In this document: piece after piece, positions 1-7,968 of the stretch | How the letters are laid out: each line of letters opens with the position of its first letter | How positions within the stretch are numbered: position 1 is the first letter of the stretch | NCBI GenBank assembly: GCA_038521775.1 | Contig: JBCBKN010000022.1 | Coordinates: forward strand, 1 to 21,145 | Length of the DNA: 21,145 nt | Direction of reading: 5' to 3' | From: J013 sp038521775 | GTDB taxonomy: Bacteria > Pseudomonadota > Alphaproteobacteria > Rhodobacterales > Rhodobacteraceae | The notes under the pieces: generated by a model | Database searches by the model: none | The model's input: the letters and a program-made list of their open reading frames with translations, nothing else | What the model was told of the DNA's origin: nothing | Program-made: the position numbers and the translations under genes

Positions 1-2
1 CC

Positions 3-206
3 TTCAGGTCGCCGCGCGACCTGAAGGCCGAGGGCATCGCGGTCGCCGCCTATCATCCGGGCTGGGTGCGCACCGATATGGGTGGGGCCCAGGCCGCCAT
101 TGGCGTGGAGGAGAGCGCCGCGGGGCTGATTGCCCGGCTGGACGAGCTGACGCTCGACCGCAGCGGCGGGTTTTTCATGTGGGACGGGCCGGGCATCCCG
201 TTCTGA
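3..206 (+). CDS. Short-chain dehydrogenase/reductase, C-terminal fragment
   Basis: The frame is open from the left edge to a TGA at 204-206 and encodes about 67 residues, the tail of a protein whose start lies outside the window. It contains HPGWVRTDMGG, the segment after the catalytic Tyr/Lys in classical SDR enzymes (the PG motif that contacts the nicotinamide, followed by the substrate lid). It ends with SGGFFMWDGPGIPF, the usual style of SDR C-termini that carry a 'G-x-F' strand. SDRs are cytoplasmic NAD(P)(H)-dependent oxidoreductases. The Rossmann TGxxxGxG and YxxxK motifs would lie upstream and cannot be checked, so no substrate can be given. The gene converges on the minus-strand ureohydrolase at 330-1373. 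Confidence 0.8.
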   Translation, partial: FRSPRDLKAEGIAVAAYHPGWVRTDMGGAQAAIGVEESAAGLIARLDELTLDRSGGFFMWDGPGIPF

Positions 207-259
207 GCCCCCGCGCGGGATCACCCCCACCGAGGGGGCGCCGCGGCCCCGCCCCGGCA

Positions 260-340
260 AAGGATCAGCCCCTGCAACGATCAGCCCCGGGCCGGCCCCA
301 GGCCGGCGAAGGCTCACCCCCGCGAAGGATCAGCCCCGGG
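260..340. repeat. Degenerate 16-bp tandem repeat between convergent genes
   Basis: Four copies of aaggatcagcccc or one-to-two-base variants begin at 260, 276, 309 and 325. The spacings are 16, 33 and 16 bases, so a 16-bp period explains them. The last copy reaches into the stop region of the ureohydrolase gene (its stop is at 330-332 on the minus strand). Between copies two and three lies a perfect 7-bp hairpin, gccggcc at 291-297 with ggccggc at 301-307. It could end transcription of the convergent genes, although no T-tract follows. Confidence 0.6.
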
Positions 341-1373
341 CGGGCAAGGAGGGGCTGAAGGCCATCAGGCTGAGGATCTCGAACAAAAGCTGCCCCCCCG
401 CCTGGGCGGTGTTGGTGGTGGCATCGTATTGCGGGGCGACCTCCACCAGATCGCCGCCCACGATATTGGCGCCCTTCATGCCGCGCAAGATGGCCTGGGC
501 CTCGCGCGTGGTCAGACCGCCCACCTCGGGCGTGCCGGTGCCCGGGGCGAAGGCCGGGTCCAGACTGTCGATGTCAAAGCTCAGATAGCAGGGGCCGTCG
601 CCGATCACCGCGCGGGCCTTGCCGATCACCGCCTCCAGACCCATCCGGTCGATCTCCTCGGCATGGATCACCGTCATGCCGCTTTCATAGGAGAACTCCC
701 AGAGCCATTCCGACGCGCCGCGGATGCCGATCTGCACCGTGCGCGTGGGGTCGAGCACCCCGTCGAGCACCGCGGCCCGGAAGGGCGCGCCATGATGAAA
801 CCGCGTCAGATCATACTCGCCCGATGTGTCGCAATGCGCGTCGATATGGATCAGGCCGACCGGCGCCTCGCGCCCGACGCTGCGCAGGATCGGATGGGTA
901 ATGGAATGGTCCCCGCCCGCGGCCAGCGGCAGGCTGCCGGCCGCCAGGATGCGATCGACAAAGGCCTCGATATCGGCATGGCTCTCCTCAAGCTTAAAGC
1001 GCGAGGTAAAGGCCACATCGCCGATATCGGCCACGGCAAGCTGGTGCACCGGTGCGACCCCAAGCACGTGGTTATAGGGGCCGATCCGCTCGATCGCGCG
1101 CAGCGCGCGCGGGCCGAACCGGGTGCCGGGCCGGTTGGTCACGCCATTGTCCATCGGCACGCCAAAAAGCGCCACCTGCAGATCCCGCAACGCCTCGGGC
1201 GCGGCGGCAGGGGCGTTGAGCAGGGTGGGAATGCCGCCAAAGGGCGCCGCGCGCCGGCCGCCGGCAAAGATATGCTCGGCGATCTTGGAAAATGCCGGGT
1301 CGGTGACCTCGCCCGGTGCCGCGTTTTGGTATTTGGCGCGCAGGGCGTCGAGCTTTTCCGGGGTCCAGGTCAC
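330..1373 (-). CDS. Agmatinase-family ureohydrolase (SpeB-like)
   Basis: This 347-residue protein belongs to the arginase/agmatinase superfamily, cytoplasmic dimanganese enzymes that split a guanidino group into urea and an amine. All metal ligands are present: His156 in GGDHS, Asp178/His180/Asp182 in IDAHCDTS, and Asp267/Asp269 in FDIDSLDPAFAPGTGTPE. Length is slightly above the usual 300-320 because of an N-terminal extension. The segment after DAHCD reads RFHHGAPFRAA, the loop that governs substrate choice, so agmatine, guanidinobutyrate or guanidinopropionate are all possible. The start is GTG at 1373-1371, supported by AAGGAGG 8 bases upstream. It lies 134 bp downstream of the sugar dehydrogenase on the same strand, with a hairpin between them. 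The family assignment is firm; the substrate is not. Confidence 0.93.
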   Translation of the reverse strand: MTWTPEKLDALRAKYQNAAPGEVTDPAFSKIAEHIFAGGRRAAPFGGIPTLLNAPAAAPEALRDLQVALFGVPMDNGVTNRPGTRFGPRALRAIERIGPYNHVLGVAPVHQLAVADIGDVAFTSRFKLEESHADIEAFVDRILAAGSLPLAAGGDHSITHPILRSVGREAPVGLIHIDAHCDTSGEYDLTRFHHGAPFRAAVLDGVLDPTRTVQIGIRGASEWLWEFSYESGMTVIHAEEIDRMGLEAVIGKARAVIGDGPCYLSFDIDSLDPAFAPGTGTPEVGGLTTREAQAILRGMKGANIVGGDLVEVAPQYDATTNTAQAGGQLLFEILSLMAFSPSLPARG

Positions 1374-1381
1374 GGGGGCCG

Positions 1382-1388
1382 CCTCCTT
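1382..1388 (-). promoter_or_regulatory. Strong Shine-Dalgarno fixing a GTG start
   Basis: On the minus strand AAGGAGG is followed by 8 bases and then GTG at 1373-1371. No ATG sits nearby in the right frame, so this site decides the ureohydrolase start. Confidence 0.7.
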
Positions 1389-1455
1389 CGCAGATCTCGT
1401 CTGGGTCGATCACAGCCCGATCCGCGGCAGGGCGCAAGGCCCCATCGCGCGGCCG

Positions 1456-1478
1456 CCGCGCCCCGGCCGGGGGCGCGG
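1456..1478 (-). terminator. GC hairpin after sugar dehydrogenase gene
   Basis: A perfect 9-bp inverted repeat, ccgcgcccc at 1456-1464 and ggggcgcgg at 1470-1478, has a 5-base loop. It lies between the stop of the sugar dehydrogenase (1508) and the ureohydrolase start (1373), both on the minus strand. No T-run follows in that direction, so it may be a Rho-assisted terminator, an mRNA-stabilising structure or a processing site. Confidence 0.45.
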
Positions 1479-1507
1479 TAGATTTGCACCGTTCAGCAGC
1501 GCTGCTC

Positions 1508-2749
1508 TCAGGCCGCGCCGCGCGCGATCCGAAAGACCGCCCCTTCGCCCACCGACAGGAACCAGATCGCCCCGTCCGGCGCCTCGCGCACATCGCGCAC
1601 GCGGCGGGTCTCGCCGCCCTTGATCGGGGTTTCGGCCCAGCCGGTTTCGCCCGGCATGCTGGGATCGAGCACCGCCATATAGTCGAATTTCAGGCTGCCT
1701 ATCACATGCCGCCCGGCCCATTCGGGAAACATCGGGCCCGACAGGATGGCATGGCCCGATGGCGCGATCGAGGGGTCCCAGTAATGCACCGGCTGCTCCA
1801 TGCCCGCCTTCTCGGTCCCCTCGCCGATGCGCAGGCCCGAATAATGCCGGCCATAGGAGATCACCGGCCAGCCATAATTCGCGCCCGGACGGATCAGATT
1901 GACCTCATCGCCGCCCCGCGCGCCATGGGCCGAGGTCCAAAGCTGGCCCTGCGCATCGAGCGCAAGGCCCTGCGGATTGCGATGCCCATAGCTCAGGATC
2001 TCGGGCAGCACCAGATCGGCCCGGCCCAGAAACGGGTTGTCCTGCGGGACCGAGCCGTCGCGGTTGAGCCGGATCAGCTTGCCGGCATGGCTGGCCAGAT
2101 CCTGGGCCGTGGGCCGGTCGCCGCGATCGCCGGTGGTCAGCACCAGGCTGCCGTCGGGCATCTCAACCACCCGGCCGCCGAAATGCCGGCCGCCGCTGGT
2201 GCCCGGCGCCATTTCGAAGACCACCCGAAAATCCTCCAGCCGGTCGCCGGTTTCGGCCAGCCGCCCCACGCCCAGCGCCGTGCCGGCACCGCCGCGCTGG
2301 CGCTTTGCCCAGACCAGATAGACCGCGCGGGTGGCGGCGAAATCCCGCGGGACCATCACGTCGAAAAGCCCGCCCTGTCCGCGCGCGGCCACCTCGGGCA
2401 CACCGGCGACCGGCACCGCCCGCCCGCCCTCGGCTGAAAAGCGCGACAGCCGGCCGTCCCGCTCGGTGACCAGAAAGCCGCCCCCGGGCAGGAAGGCCAG
2501 CGACCAGGGCTCATCAAGCCCGCCGGCCATCGGCGTGATCCGCGCACCCTCCGGCATTGCCCGGGCCGGCCGGCCGAGCAGGGGGGCGGCCAGCGCGGCC
2601 CCGCCCAGGGCGAGCGCCCCGCGGCGGGTGAGGTGCGGCCCCCCGGCCGGGCGCCACGGCGCGGCGGATGCGGTTCCGGTGGCGGTGGCAGCGGCTTCTG
2701 CGGGTGCGGCGGTGGCATGGCGATGTCGGTGATGCGGATGCTGGGTCAT
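1508..2749 (-). CDS. PQQ-dependent aldose sugar dehydrogenase, Tat-exported
   Basis: This 413-residue protein resembles the soluble glucose/sorbosone dehydrogenase family (YliI/Asd type), six-bladed beta-propellers that oxidise aldoses in the periplasm with PQQ and calcium. Visible family blocks are LDEPWSLAFLPGGGFLVTERDG (about residues 78-99), SGGRHFGGRVV with probable catalytic His189, GHRNPQGLALD with Arg257, and NYGWPVISYG near 291-300. A twin-arginine signal, TRRGALAL, is at residues 41-48, followed by an Ala/Leu-rich stretch and likely cleavage after ARA64. The n-region before the twin arginines is unusually long and begins with a His-rich run, MTQHPHHRHRH. I chose ATG 2749 because it begins this run. 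An in-frame ATG at 2833 adds 28 residues without obvious merit. Ribosome binding is not clear for either. It is divergent from operon 1. Confidence 0.85.
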   Translation of the reverse strand: MTQHPHHRHRHATAAPAEAAATATGTASAAPWRPAGGPHLTRRGALALGGAALAAPLLGRPARAMPEGARITPMAGGLDEPWSLAFLPGGGFLVTERDGRLSRFSAEGGRAVPVAGVPEVAARGQGGLFDVMVPRDFAATRAVYLVWAKRQRGGAGTALGVGRLAETGDRLEDFRVVFEMAPGTSGGRHFGGRVVEMPDGSLVLTTGDRGDRPTAQDLASHAGKLIRLNRDGSVPQDNPFLGRADLVLPEILSYGHRNPQGLALDAQGQLWTSAHGARGGDEVNLIRPGANYGWPVISYGRHYSGLRIGEGTEKAGMEQPVHYWDPSIAPSGHAILSGPMFPEWAGRHVIGSLKFDYMAVLDPSMPGETGWAETPIKGGETRRVRDVREAPDGAIWFLSVGEGAVFRIARGAA

Positions 2750-2997
2750 GGCAAGATCGCGGCGCGGCCGCCCTCCCTCATTTCGGTCCTGCCAGAAAGA
2801 TTGTGCGGCACGGGCGCGGCGTCCAGAGCCCATCCGCTCAGGCCGATCAATTTACCAAATGCGCAGGCGGCAGGCAGAGCCGCTGCAACGCCGCGCATAC
2901 GGGCAAAACACTCTGTGACTTTGCATTTTTCAGTTGCACATGCCTGAGCTTAAGGCTTGAGTTGCGTCAGGGCTGGGATGAGGGGTGCCGCGTGCCA
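2750..2997. promoter_or_regulatory. Divergent intergenic region upstream of operon 1
   Basis: These 248 bp separate the minus-strand sugar dehydrogenase from the first operon 1 gene and must carry both promoters. The right half (about 2900-2970) is clearly more A+T-rich than the surroundings and contains TTGCAT and TTGCAC hexamers that could act as -35 elements, but I see no convincing paired -10. The right end carries gatgagggg at 2977-2985, a likely ribosome binding site for GTG 2992 or ATG 2998. Confidence 0.4.
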
Positions 2998-4023
2998 ATG
3001 GACGCAGCGACTGCGCAGGAACAGGCGCCGATCCTTGAGGTGTCGGATCTGAAGACCGTGTTTGCCACGCAGGACGGCGAGGTCCACGCGGTGAACAATG
3101 TGAGCTTTTCACTCCGCCCGGGCGAGCTTTTGGGCGTGGTCGGGGAAAGCGGCTCGGGCAAAAGCGTGACGATGATGTCGCTCCTGCGGCTGCTGCCGAT
3201 GCCGCCGGCGCGGATCATGGCCGGCCGCGTGGCGCTTGACGGCACCGACCTGCTGACCCTGTCGGACGAGGCGCTGCGCGCGGTGCGCGGCGGGTCCGTC
3301 GGGTTTGTCTTTCAGGACCCGATGACCTCGCTCAACCCGGTCTTGACCGTGGGTTATCAGCTCACCGAACCGCTGCGCGTCCATATGGGCCTGTCGAAAA
3401 AGGCAGCCCTTGCCCGCGCGGCCGAGCTTCTGGCGCTGGTGGGCATTCCGCAGCCCGCCGCCCGGCTCGACGATTTTCCCCACCAGTTTTCGGGCGGCAT
3501 GCGCCAGCGGGTGATGATCGCCATTGCCCTGGCCTGCGATCCCAAACTCTTGATCGCCGATGAGCCGACCACCGCGCTCGATGTCACGATCCAGGCCCAG
3601 ATCCTCGATCTGGTCAAGAAACTGCGCGAAGAGATCGGCATGGCGATCATCTGGGTCACCCATGATCTGGGCGTGGTGGCCGGGATCGCCGATCGGGTGA
3701 TGGTGATGTATGGTGGCCAGATCGTCGAAATGGCGCCGGTCGACCAGCTTTTTACCGATCCGCGCCACCCCTACACACGGGCGCTGCTGCAAACCCTGCC
3801 CTCGGGCGAAACCGGGCGCGACGCGCGGCTGCGCTCGATCCCCGGCCAGCCGCCCATCGTTGCCAAAGCGCCCAGCAGCTGCCCCTTCGCGCCGCGCTGC
3901 ACCCATGTGATGGAGCGCTGCGGAGAGGCGAACCCCGCCCTGACCGAGGCCGCCCAGGGCCATGGCGTCGCCTGCTGGTGGGACGCGCCGACCGGGGGCC
4001 TGCGGGCGGGGAGTTCGACATGA
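2998..4023 (+). CDS. Dipeptide/oligopeptide ABC transporter ATPase (DppD/OppD-type)
   Basis: This 341-residue protein is one of the two ATPases powering the operon 1 importer at the inner membrane. It has Walker A GESGSGKS (49-56), Q-loop FQDPMTSLNP (105-114), signature FSGGMRQ (164-170), Walker B LLIADEP (184-190) and switch His222. The C-terminal oligopeptide/dipeptide domain starts around 250 (RHPYTRALL) and carries Cys295, 301, 308 and 326 with spacing C-X5-C-X6-C-X17-C, the arrangement linked to a [4Fe-4S] cluster in this family. The frame is open far upstream (from 2668), but homology begins near residue 10. GTG 2992 is an equally plausible start and sits closer to the ribosome binding site. 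The stop overlaps the next gene as ATGA. Confidence 0.92.
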   Translation: MDAATAQEQAPILEVSDLKTVFATQDGEVHAVNNVSFSLRPGELLGVVGESGSGKSVTMMSLLRLLPMPPARIMAGRVALDGTDLLTLSDEALRAVRGGSVGFVFQDPMTSLNPVLTVGYQLTEPLRVHMGLSKKAALARAAELLALVGIPQPAARLDDFPHQFSGGMRQRVMIAIALACDPKLLIADEPTTALDVTIQAQILDLVKKLREEIGMAIIWVTHDLGVVAGIADRVMVMYGGQIVEMAPVDQLFTDPRHPYTRALLQTLPSGETGRDARLRSIPGQPPIVAKAPSSCPFAPRCTHVMERCGEANPALTEAAQGHGVACWWDAPTGGLRAGSST

Positions 4024-5054
4024 CCGACGCGCCCACCCTTGAAAAACCCGGCCCGGAGGGGCCTGCCACCCGCACCGACGCGCCCTTGGTCCGCGTCGAG
4101 GGGCTGTCGAAGCATTTCCCGATCTATGCCGGGCTTTTCCGGCGCCAGGTCGGGGTGATCTCGGCGGTCGATGAGCTCACCTTCGACATCGCCCGCGGCG
4201 AAACGCTGGGGCTGGTCGGCGAATCCGGCTGCGGCAAATCCACCGCCGGGCGCACGATCCTGCGGCTTTACGAGGCGACCGCGGGGCGCATCCTCTTTGA
4301 AGGCAAGGACATCGCCCAGCTTTCGGGCGAGGCGCTGCGCCGCATGCGCCCGCGCATGCAGATGATCTTTCAGGACCCCCAGGCCTGTCTGAACCCGCGC
4401 ATGACCGTGGGCTCGATCATTTCCGAGCCGCTCGATGAGCAGGGCAGCATGAGCCGGGCGGAAAAGCGCGACAAGGTCGCGGCCCTTCTCGATGCGGTCA
4501 ACATGAACCCCGCCTTTGCCAGCCGCTATCCGCATGAATTCTCGGGCGGGCAGCGGCAGCGCATCGGCATTGCCCGGGCGCTGGCGCTCGACCCCGCCTT
4601 CATCGTCTGCGACGAGCCCATCGCGGCGCTCGACGTCTCGATTCAGGCCCAGGTGGTGAACCTGCTGGAGGATCTGCAGGACAAGCTGGGCCTGACCTAT
4701 CTCTTCATCAGCCATGATCTCTCGATGGTCCGGCATATCGCCGACCGCGTGGCGGTGATGTATCTGGGCCGGATGGTCGAGCTGGGGCCGCGCGATGCGA
4801 TCTATGCCGAGCCGCTGCATCCCTACACCCAGGCGCTGCTGTCGGCCGTGCCGATCCCCGATCCCGAGGTCGAGCGCCACCGCTCGCGCATTCTGCTGAC
4901 GGGCGATGTGCCGAGCCCGGCCAAACCGCCCTCGGGCTGCCGGTTTCGCACCCGCTGTCCGATTGCCCAGGCGCGCTGCGCCGAGGAGACGCCCGCCTGG
5001 CGCGATGTCGGGGCCGGGCGCCGCGTGGCCTGTCATCTTGCGGGGCAAGGGTGA
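4020..5054 (+). CDS. Dipeptide/oligopeptide ABC transporter ATPase (DppF/OppF-type)
   Basis: This 344-residue protein is the partner ATPase of operon 1. Walker A is GESGCGKST (67-75), Q-loop IFQDPQACLNP, signature FSGGQRQ (174-180), Walker B FIVCDEP (194-200) and switch His232. Insertion of FPIYAGLFRRQVG before the ABC core is typical of the F-type subunit. The C-terminal tail repeats the cysteine spacing of its partner exactly (Cys307, 313, 320, 338). The ATG at 4020 overlaps the upstream TGA by four bases, indicating translational coupling; an in-frame ATG at 3978 would overlap by 46 bases and is less likely. A 102-bp gap separates it from the binding-protein gene. Confidence 0.92.
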   Translation: MTDAPTLEKPGPEGPATRTDAPLVRVEGLSKHFPIYAGLFRRQVGVISAVDELTFDIARGETLGLVGESGCGKSTAGRTILRLYEATAGRILFEGKDIAQLSGEALRRMRPRMQMIFQDPQACLNPRMTVGSIISEPLDEQGSMSRAEKRDKVAALLDAVNMNPAFASRYPHEFSGGQRQRIGIARALALDPAFIVCDEPIAALDVSIQAQVVNLLEDLQDKLGLTYLFISHDLSMVRHIADRVAVMYLGRMVELGPRDAIYAEPLHPYTQALLSAVPIPDPEVERHRSRILLTGDVPSPAKPPSGCRFRTRCPIAQARCAEETPAWRDVGAGRRVACHLAGQG

Positions 5055-5156
5055 GCGGCTAAACTCGTTTCCGGCGGCCTCGGCCTCCGGATCACATGCG
5101 TCAGGTGCCGGGACAAGGCATCCGGCGGAAAAACTGGGAAAGATTGGGAGACGAAC

Positions 5157-6875
5157 ATGCAAACGACGCGAAACCTGATGCTGGCGAGTGCCGCGGCATT
5201 GGTCATGAGCGCCCCTGGCGCGATGGCCGAGCGCGGCGCGGACGGCCAGCTCAACATCATCTACTGGCAGGCGGTCTCGATCCTGAACCCCTACCTGTCG
5301 GGCGGCACCAAGGATGTCGAAAGCTCCAGCCTCGTGATCGAGCCGCTGGCACGCTACAATGAAAAGGGCGAAATGGTGCCCTGGCTGGCCACCGAAATCC
5401 CCACTGTGGAAAATGGCGGCGTCAGCGAAGACCTCACCACCATCACCTGGACCCTGCAGGACGGCATCCTGTGGTCGGACGGCACCCCGCTGACCGCCGA
5501 GGACGTGGTCTTTACCTGGGAATACTGCACCGCCGATGGCGGCGGCTGCCAGCAGGCGACCTCGTTCAACAATGTGGTGTCGGTCGAAGCGCTCGACAGT
5601 CTGACCGTTAAGGTCACCTTCGACATCGCCAAGCCCTTCCCCTATGGCCCGTTCGTCGGCGCCCAGTCGCCGATCATCCAAAAGGCCCAGTTTGCCGATT
5701 GCTTGGGCGGCAAGGCCCCCGAATGCACCGAGCAGAATTTCGGCCCGATCGGCACTGGCCCCTTCACCGTGACCGATTTCAAGGCCAATGACGTCGTTGT
5801 CTTTGAGGCCAACCCCAACTATCGCGACCCGGCCAAGCCGGCCTTTGCCACCGTGGTCTTCAAGGGCGGCGGCGATGCGGCGGCGGCCGCGCGCTCGGTC
5901 ATGGAAACCGGCGAGTTCGACTATGCCTGGAACATGCAGGTTCAGCCCGAGATCCTGGCCCAGATGGAAGCCAAGGGCATCGGCTCGGTGGTCGCGGCCT
6001 TCGGCACCTCGGTTGAGCGGCTGATGGTCAACTTCACCAACCCCTCGGCCGATCTGGGCGATCTGCGCTCGACCGTCGAAGGCGGCCCGCACCCGTTCCT
6101 GACCGACCCGGCCGTGACCAAGGCGCTGAGCCTCGCGATCGACCGTCAGGTGCTGGTCGATGTGGGCTATGGCCCGGCCGGCAAGGTCACCTGCAACGTG
6201 CTGCCCGCGCCGGAAGCCTATGCCTCGACCGCCAATGACTGGTGCCTTGAGGGCGGCACGCCGGAATCGGTCGCCGAAGCCAACAAGCTGCTCGACGATG
6301 CGGGCTGGGTTGTGGGCGATGATGGTGTGCGCGTGAAAGACGGCGTGCGCCTCTCGGTGCTCTACCAAACCTCGACCAACGCGGTGCGTCAGGAAACCCA
6401 GGCCATCGTCAAGCAGATGTGGTCGGAAATCGGCGTTGAAACCGAGCTCAAGAACATCTCTGCCTCGGTCTTCTTCGGCGGCGACCAGTCCTCGCCCGAC
6501 ACCTTCCAGAAGTTCTTCTCGGACATCGAAATGTACACCAACAATTTCGATGGCACCGATCCGCAGACCTATATGTCGAGCTGGGCCTGTGCCGACATCC
6601 CCTCGCCGAGCAATAACTGGCTGGGCGGGAACATGCCGCGCTTTTGCGACCCGGCCTATGACGCGCTGGTCGAAAAGCTGGCCGCCACGGCCGGTCTGGA
6701 AGCCCGCGCCGAGATTGCCAAAGAGCTCAACGACATGCTCATGAAAGCCGGCGCGATGATCCCCCTGATCCACCGCGGCCGGGTCTCGGCCAAGGCCAAC
6801 AATCTGGGCGGCCACATCATGAATCCCTGGGATTCCGAGCTGTGGAACATCGCCGATTGGCACCGGATCAACTGA
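5157..6875 (+). CDS. ABC transporter substrate-binding protein, family 5 (DppA/OppA-type)
   Basis: This 572-residue periplasmic protein captures the substrate of operon 1. A Sec signal peptide covers residues 1-24, with likely cleavage after AMA. The SBP family 5 pattern is visible: WTLQDGILWSDGTPLTAEDVVFTWE (about 98-122), GPIGTGPFTV near 197, and VTKALSLAIDRQVLVDVGY in the second lobe. It has several cysteines (Cys124, 131, 182, 190 and more later), suggesting disulfides in the mature protein. Family 5 members bind peptides, nickel chelates, opines, heme or sugars, and nothing in the sequence lets me choose among these. GGGAGA a few bases upstream supports ATG 5157. The gene sits third, after both ATPases, and a strong hairpin follows it. 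Confidence 0.93.
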   Translation: MQTTRNLMLASAAALVMSAPGAMAERGADGQLNIIYWQAVSILNPYLSGGTKDVESSSLVIEPLARYNEKGEMVPWLATEIPTVENGGVSEDLTTITWTLQDGILWSDGTPLTAEDVVFTWEYCTADGGGCQQATSFNNVVSVEALDSLTVKVTFDIAKPFPYGPFVGAQSPIIQKAQFADCLGGKAPECTEQNFGPIGTGPFTVTDFKANDVVVFEANPNYRDPAKPAFATVVFKGGGDAAAAARSVMETGEFDYAWNMQVQPEILAQMEAKGIGSVVAAFGTSVERLMVNFTNPSADLGDLRSTVEGGPHPFLTDPAVTKALSLAIDRQVLVDVGYGPAGKVTCNVLPAPEAYASTANDWCLEGGTPESVAEANKLLDDAGWVVGDDGVRVKDGVRLSVLYQTSTNAVRQETQAIVKQMWSEIGVETELKNISASVFFGGDQSSPDTFQKFFSDIEMYTNNFDGTDPQTYMSSWACADIPSPSNNWLGGNMPRFCDPAYDALVEKLAATAGLEARAEIAKELNDMLMKAGAMIPLIHRGRVSAKANNLGGHIMNPWDSELWNIADWHRIN

Positions 6876-6899
6876 TCCGCACGCGACCCTGACCCAAGG

Positions 6900-6922
6900 T
6901 GCCGCCCCCGCGCGGGGCGGCA
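6900..6922 (+). promoter_or_regulatory. Intercistronic hairpin after the binding-protein gene
   Basis: A perfect 9-bp inverted repeat, tgccgcccc at 6900-6908 and ggggcggca at 6914-6922, has a 5-base loop and can extend by a G-U and a G-C pair. It lies in the 79-bp gap between the binding-protein stop and the first permease. There is no T-tract, so it is more likely to protect the upstream mRNA or attenuate transcription than to terminate it fully. Confidence 0.55.
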
Positions 6923-6954
6923 TCCAGGTGGCCTGACGCCCGGGGGATTTCACG

Positions 6955-7968
6955 ATGCTCACCTTTACGCTGCGCCGGCTGCTTTATGCGATCCCCACCC
7001 TTCTGGCGATCAGCTTCATCATCTTCGCGATCCTGGAGCTGAGCCCCGGCGATCCGATGTCCCAGGTGCCGCTGACGGTGCCCCAGGCAGAGCGTCTGAA
7101 AATCGCCGAGGCGATGGGCCTCAACGAACCCTTCCACATCCGCTATATCCTCTGGCTCAACCAGTTCTTCGTGAACGAGCCGCTCAATGTGGCCGAGCAA
7201 TGGTTCGGCATCGAGATCGGCAACAGCGAGGAGCGGCTGCGCGTGCGCAGCTGGATCACCCGCTCGCCCGTGGTCGATCTGATCGTCGAGCGGATGCCGC
7301 AAACCCTTTGGGTGGTGGGCCTTTCCTATGTGGTGGGCATCCTGATCGCGGTGCCGATCGGGGTGATCTCGGCCTACCGGCAATATTCCTGGTTCGACCA
7401 GTTCGGCACGCTTTTTTCCATGGTCGGCTTCTCGGTGCCCACCTTCCTGACCGGAACGGTGATGATCCTGGTCTTTTCGGTCTATCTGGGCTGGTTTCCC
7501 GACAGTTACGACACCACGCTGGTGGTCAATGACTGGTCGAGCTTTGTGCGCCAGGTCGAGCAGATGGTGCTCCCGGTCACGGTGCTGGCCCTCTTCAATG
7601 CCGCCCAGATCAGCCGCTTCATGCGCGCCGCGATGCTGGAAAACCTCACCCAGGATTATGTGCGCACCGCGCGTTCCAAGGGGCTGCGCGAACAGGCGGT
7701 GGTGCTGATCCATGTGCTGCGCAACTCGATGATCCCGGTGGTCACGGTGATTGCGCTCGGCGTGCCGCAGATCTTTGCCGGTGCGATCATCACCGAGCAG
7801 ATCTTCCGGGTGAACGGGCTGGGCGCGCTGCTGATCGTTGGGATCGAGGGCGCGGATTACCCGCTGGTCCAGACGCTGACCTTCATCTTTGCGGTGCTCA
7901 TCGTGCTCTTCAACCTGATTGCCGACGTGCTTTACGGCATTCTCGATCCAAGGATCCGCTATGACTGA
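6955..7968 (+). CDS. ABC transporter permease (DppB-type)
   Basis: This 337-residue inner-membrane permease of operon 1 starts MLTFTLRRLLYAIPTLLAISFIIF-type, the classic first helix of DppB/OppB, followed by LSPGDP (29-34). A periplasmic insert of about 60 residues (roughly 45-105) precedes the permease core. The EAA loop that docks on the ATPases is QDYVRTARSKGL (233-244). About six hydrophobic helices are visible, the last ending before DPRIRYD. The end overlaps the next gene by 8 bases. It follows the binding protein after a hairpin-bearing gap. Confidence 0.93.
   Translation: MLTFTLRRLLYAIPTLLAISFIIFAILELSPGDPMSQVPLTVPQAERLKIAEAMGLNEPFHIRYILWLNQFFVNEPLNVAEQWFGIEIGNSEERLRVRSWITRSPVVDLIVERMPQTLWVVGLSYVVGILIAVPIGVISAYRQYSWFDQFGTLFSMVGFSVPTFLTGTVMILVFSVYLGWFPDSYDTTLVVNDWSSFVRQVEQMVLPVTVLALFNAAQISRFMRAAMLENLTQDYVRTARSKGLREQAVVLIHVLRNSMIPVVTVIALGVPQIFAGAIITEQIFRVNGLGALLIVGIEGADYPLVQTLTFIFAVLIVLFNLIADVLYGILDPRIRYD

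Noticed and set aside
429..2437. Long plus-strand frames opposite the ureohydrolase and sugar dehydrogenase
   Set aside because: The minus-strand products have complete catalytic motifs; the plus-strand translations do not resemble any family.
3771..6962. A 1063-codon open frame on the minus strand
   Set aside because: It lies opposite two ATPase genes and the binding-protein gene that have full family motifs. Its translation is His/Arg/Gly/Ala-rich without domains, as expected for an antisense shadow in high-G+C DNA.
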